Part shown: positions 63,161-64,000 of the stretch, in pieces
Numbering within the stretch: the stretch's first letter is position 1
How the letters are laid out: every line of letters begins with the position of its first letter
Source of the DNA: CAVUMR01 sp963742715
Lineage (GTDB): Bacteria > Actinomycetota > Actinomycetes > Mycobacteriales > Micromonosporaceae
Length of the DNA: 64,000 nucleotides
NCBI GenBank assembly: GCA_963742715.1
Contig: CAVUMR010000002.1
Coordinates: 2,666,001-2,730,000, forward strand
Direction of reading: 5' to 3'
Position numbers and translations under genes: made by a program
The notes under the pieces: generated by a model
What the model was told of the DNA's origin: nothing
Databases searched by the model: none
Seen by the model: the letters and a program-made list of their open reading frames with translations, nothing else

Positions 63161-64000
63161 TCAGTGCACCGACGAGGCGTAGCTGACCAGGCCCAACTCG
63201 GCCGAGTTGGACAGCAGCTCGTGCCGCGGTACCACCCGCACGGTGTAGCCGAACGCACCGGCGCGGGTCAGCGCGAGATCCACCTCGAACCGGGCCGCGC
63301 CGTGGTCCTCGCCGACGTACCGCATCGAGTCGGTCCGTACCGCGGTCAGCCGGTCCGAGACCGGGTCCACCCGGCCGGAGCACGCCTGCACCTCCACGTC
63401 GTCCGGGGACAGCCCGGCGAGCTCCACCTCGGCCAGCAGGTGCATGGTCGCGCCAAGTTCCGGCGTGGCGCCGGGACCGGTCGCCTCGACGTGTACGACC
63501 TGCACCCGGCTCCAGGCCTGCTGCACCCGGGTACGCCAGGCGGAAAGCTCCCGCGCGGCGGCGTGATCGTCGACGTTCATCCGGCGGGACGCGGTCGCGG
63601 CCGGCATGTACAGCAGCCGGGTGTAGTCCCGCAGCATCCGGGAGGCGAGCACCTTCGGCCCGAGGGTACGCAGCGTGTGCCGCACCATGCCGACCCAGCG
63701 GGCCGGCGCCCCGTTCGGACCCCGGTCGTAGAACAGCGGCGCCACCTGCGACTCGAGCAGCTCGTACAGGGCCACCGACTCGAGGTCGTCGCGCCGGTCC
63801 GGATCGATCACGCCGCTCGCGCTCGGGATCGACCAACCGTTCTGGCCGTCGGCCAGCTCGTCCCACCAGCCGTCCCGGACGGACAGGTTCAACGCCCCGT
63901 TCATCGCCGCCTTCATGCCGGAGGTACCGCACGCCTCCAGCGGCCGCAGCGGGTTGTTCAGCCACACGTCACAGCCGCTGACCAGGTACCGGGCCAGCTC
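63161..64000 (-). CDS. glgP: Alpha-glucan (glycogen/maltodextrin) phosphorylase, 3' part
   Basis: 279 residues of the C-terminal part; the 5' end is outside the window. The stretch DVWLNNPLRPLEACGTSGMKAAMNGALNLSVRDGWWDE is the active-site region of the GT35 phosphorylases of the actinobacterial GlgP type, with the Lys of GTSGMK that normally bonds PLP. It releases glucose-1-phosphate from glycogen. Residues after about 150 form the beta-rich C-terminal domain special to this subfamily (MHLLAEVELAGLSPDDVEVQ). It pairs functionally with glgX. Confidence 0.93.
   Translation of the reverse strand, partial: ELARYLVSGCDVWLNNPLRPLEACGTSGMKAAMNGALNLSVRDGWWDELADGQNGWSIPSASGVIDPDRRDDLESVALYELLESQVAPLFYDRGPNGAPARWVGMVRHTLRTLGPKVLASRMLRDYTRLLYMPAATASRRMNVDDHAAARELSAWRTRVQQAWSRVQVVHVEATGPGATPELGATMHLLAEVELAGLSPDDVEVQACSGRVDPVSDRLTAVRTDSMRYVGEDHGAARFEVDLALTRAGAFGYTVRVVPRHELLSNSAELGLVSYASSVH

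Overview
The window is GC-rich (about 73% by eye) with high-GC actinobacterial codon use, SD-led GTG and TTG starts as well as ATG, and gene content typical of a filamentous actinomycete: a modular type I PKS, AHBA genes, 13E12-type HNH proteins, GGDEF proteins and glycogen genes. A Micromonosporaceae-type genome (Actinocatenispora-like) is my best guess. This rests on gene content and heavy use of GTAC, not on a marker gene.

Left third, 1-31.5 kb: part of an ansamycin-type gene cluster. A minus-strand PKS (7064-19759) starts with an adenylation-ACP loading module of the kind that activates 3-amino-5-hydroxybenzoate (AHBA), followed by module 1 (malonyl, KR) and module 2 (methylmalonyl, DH-ER-KR). 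A second PKS (1-4443, cut by the window edge) supplies module 3 (malonyl, DH-KR). Between them lie a type II thioesterase and a flavin monooxygenase. The AHBA pathway is mostly present: aminoDHQ synthase (fused to an unexpected N-terminal domain), AHBA synthase, RifL-, RifM- and RifN-like kanosamine enzymes and aminoDHQ dehydratase. A DoxX protein, an FMN reductase and an acyl-CoA carboxylase beta subunit accompany them. AminoDAHP synthase, amide synthase, later PKS modules, regulators and exporters are not seen and may lie to the left. Four intergenic regions of the cluster carry CCCCT/AGGGG boxes, mostly 10-11 bp apart, that look like one activator's operators. A frameshifted HNH gene interrupts the cluster at 22.1-23.6 kb.

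Middle, 31.5-49.3 kb: a GGDEF membrane protein, an ABC ATPase, a cold-shock-domain protein and a GNAT protein, then a type IV pilus operon pilB-pilT-pilC-pilA-pilD-pilM-pilN-pilO, followed by three minor-pilin-like genes, one with Ig-like repeats and one with a ricin-type lectin region. No secretin is present, as expected for a monoderm. A 24-unit GCACC repeat precedes pilM and a C5 tract disrupts the Ig-repeat pilin, so both are candidates for variable expression. A GT4 glycosyltransferase follows.

Right third, 49.3-64 kb: an intact HNH paralogue, a HIT protein, an acetolactate-synthase-like gene riddled with +1 indels, a left-handed-beta-helix acetyltransferase, a second GGDEF protein, a membrane-anchored unknown, a methyltransferase, an enoyl-CoA hydratase, an ABC ATPase, glgX, a secreted amidase and the 3' end of glgP.

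A recurring theme is short tandem repeats at more than a dozen places. Units inside genes are multiples of 3 (12, 15 or 18 bp), while several units between genes are not (5 and 14 bp). No tRNA, rRNA, CRISPR array, insertion sequence or integrase was recognised.
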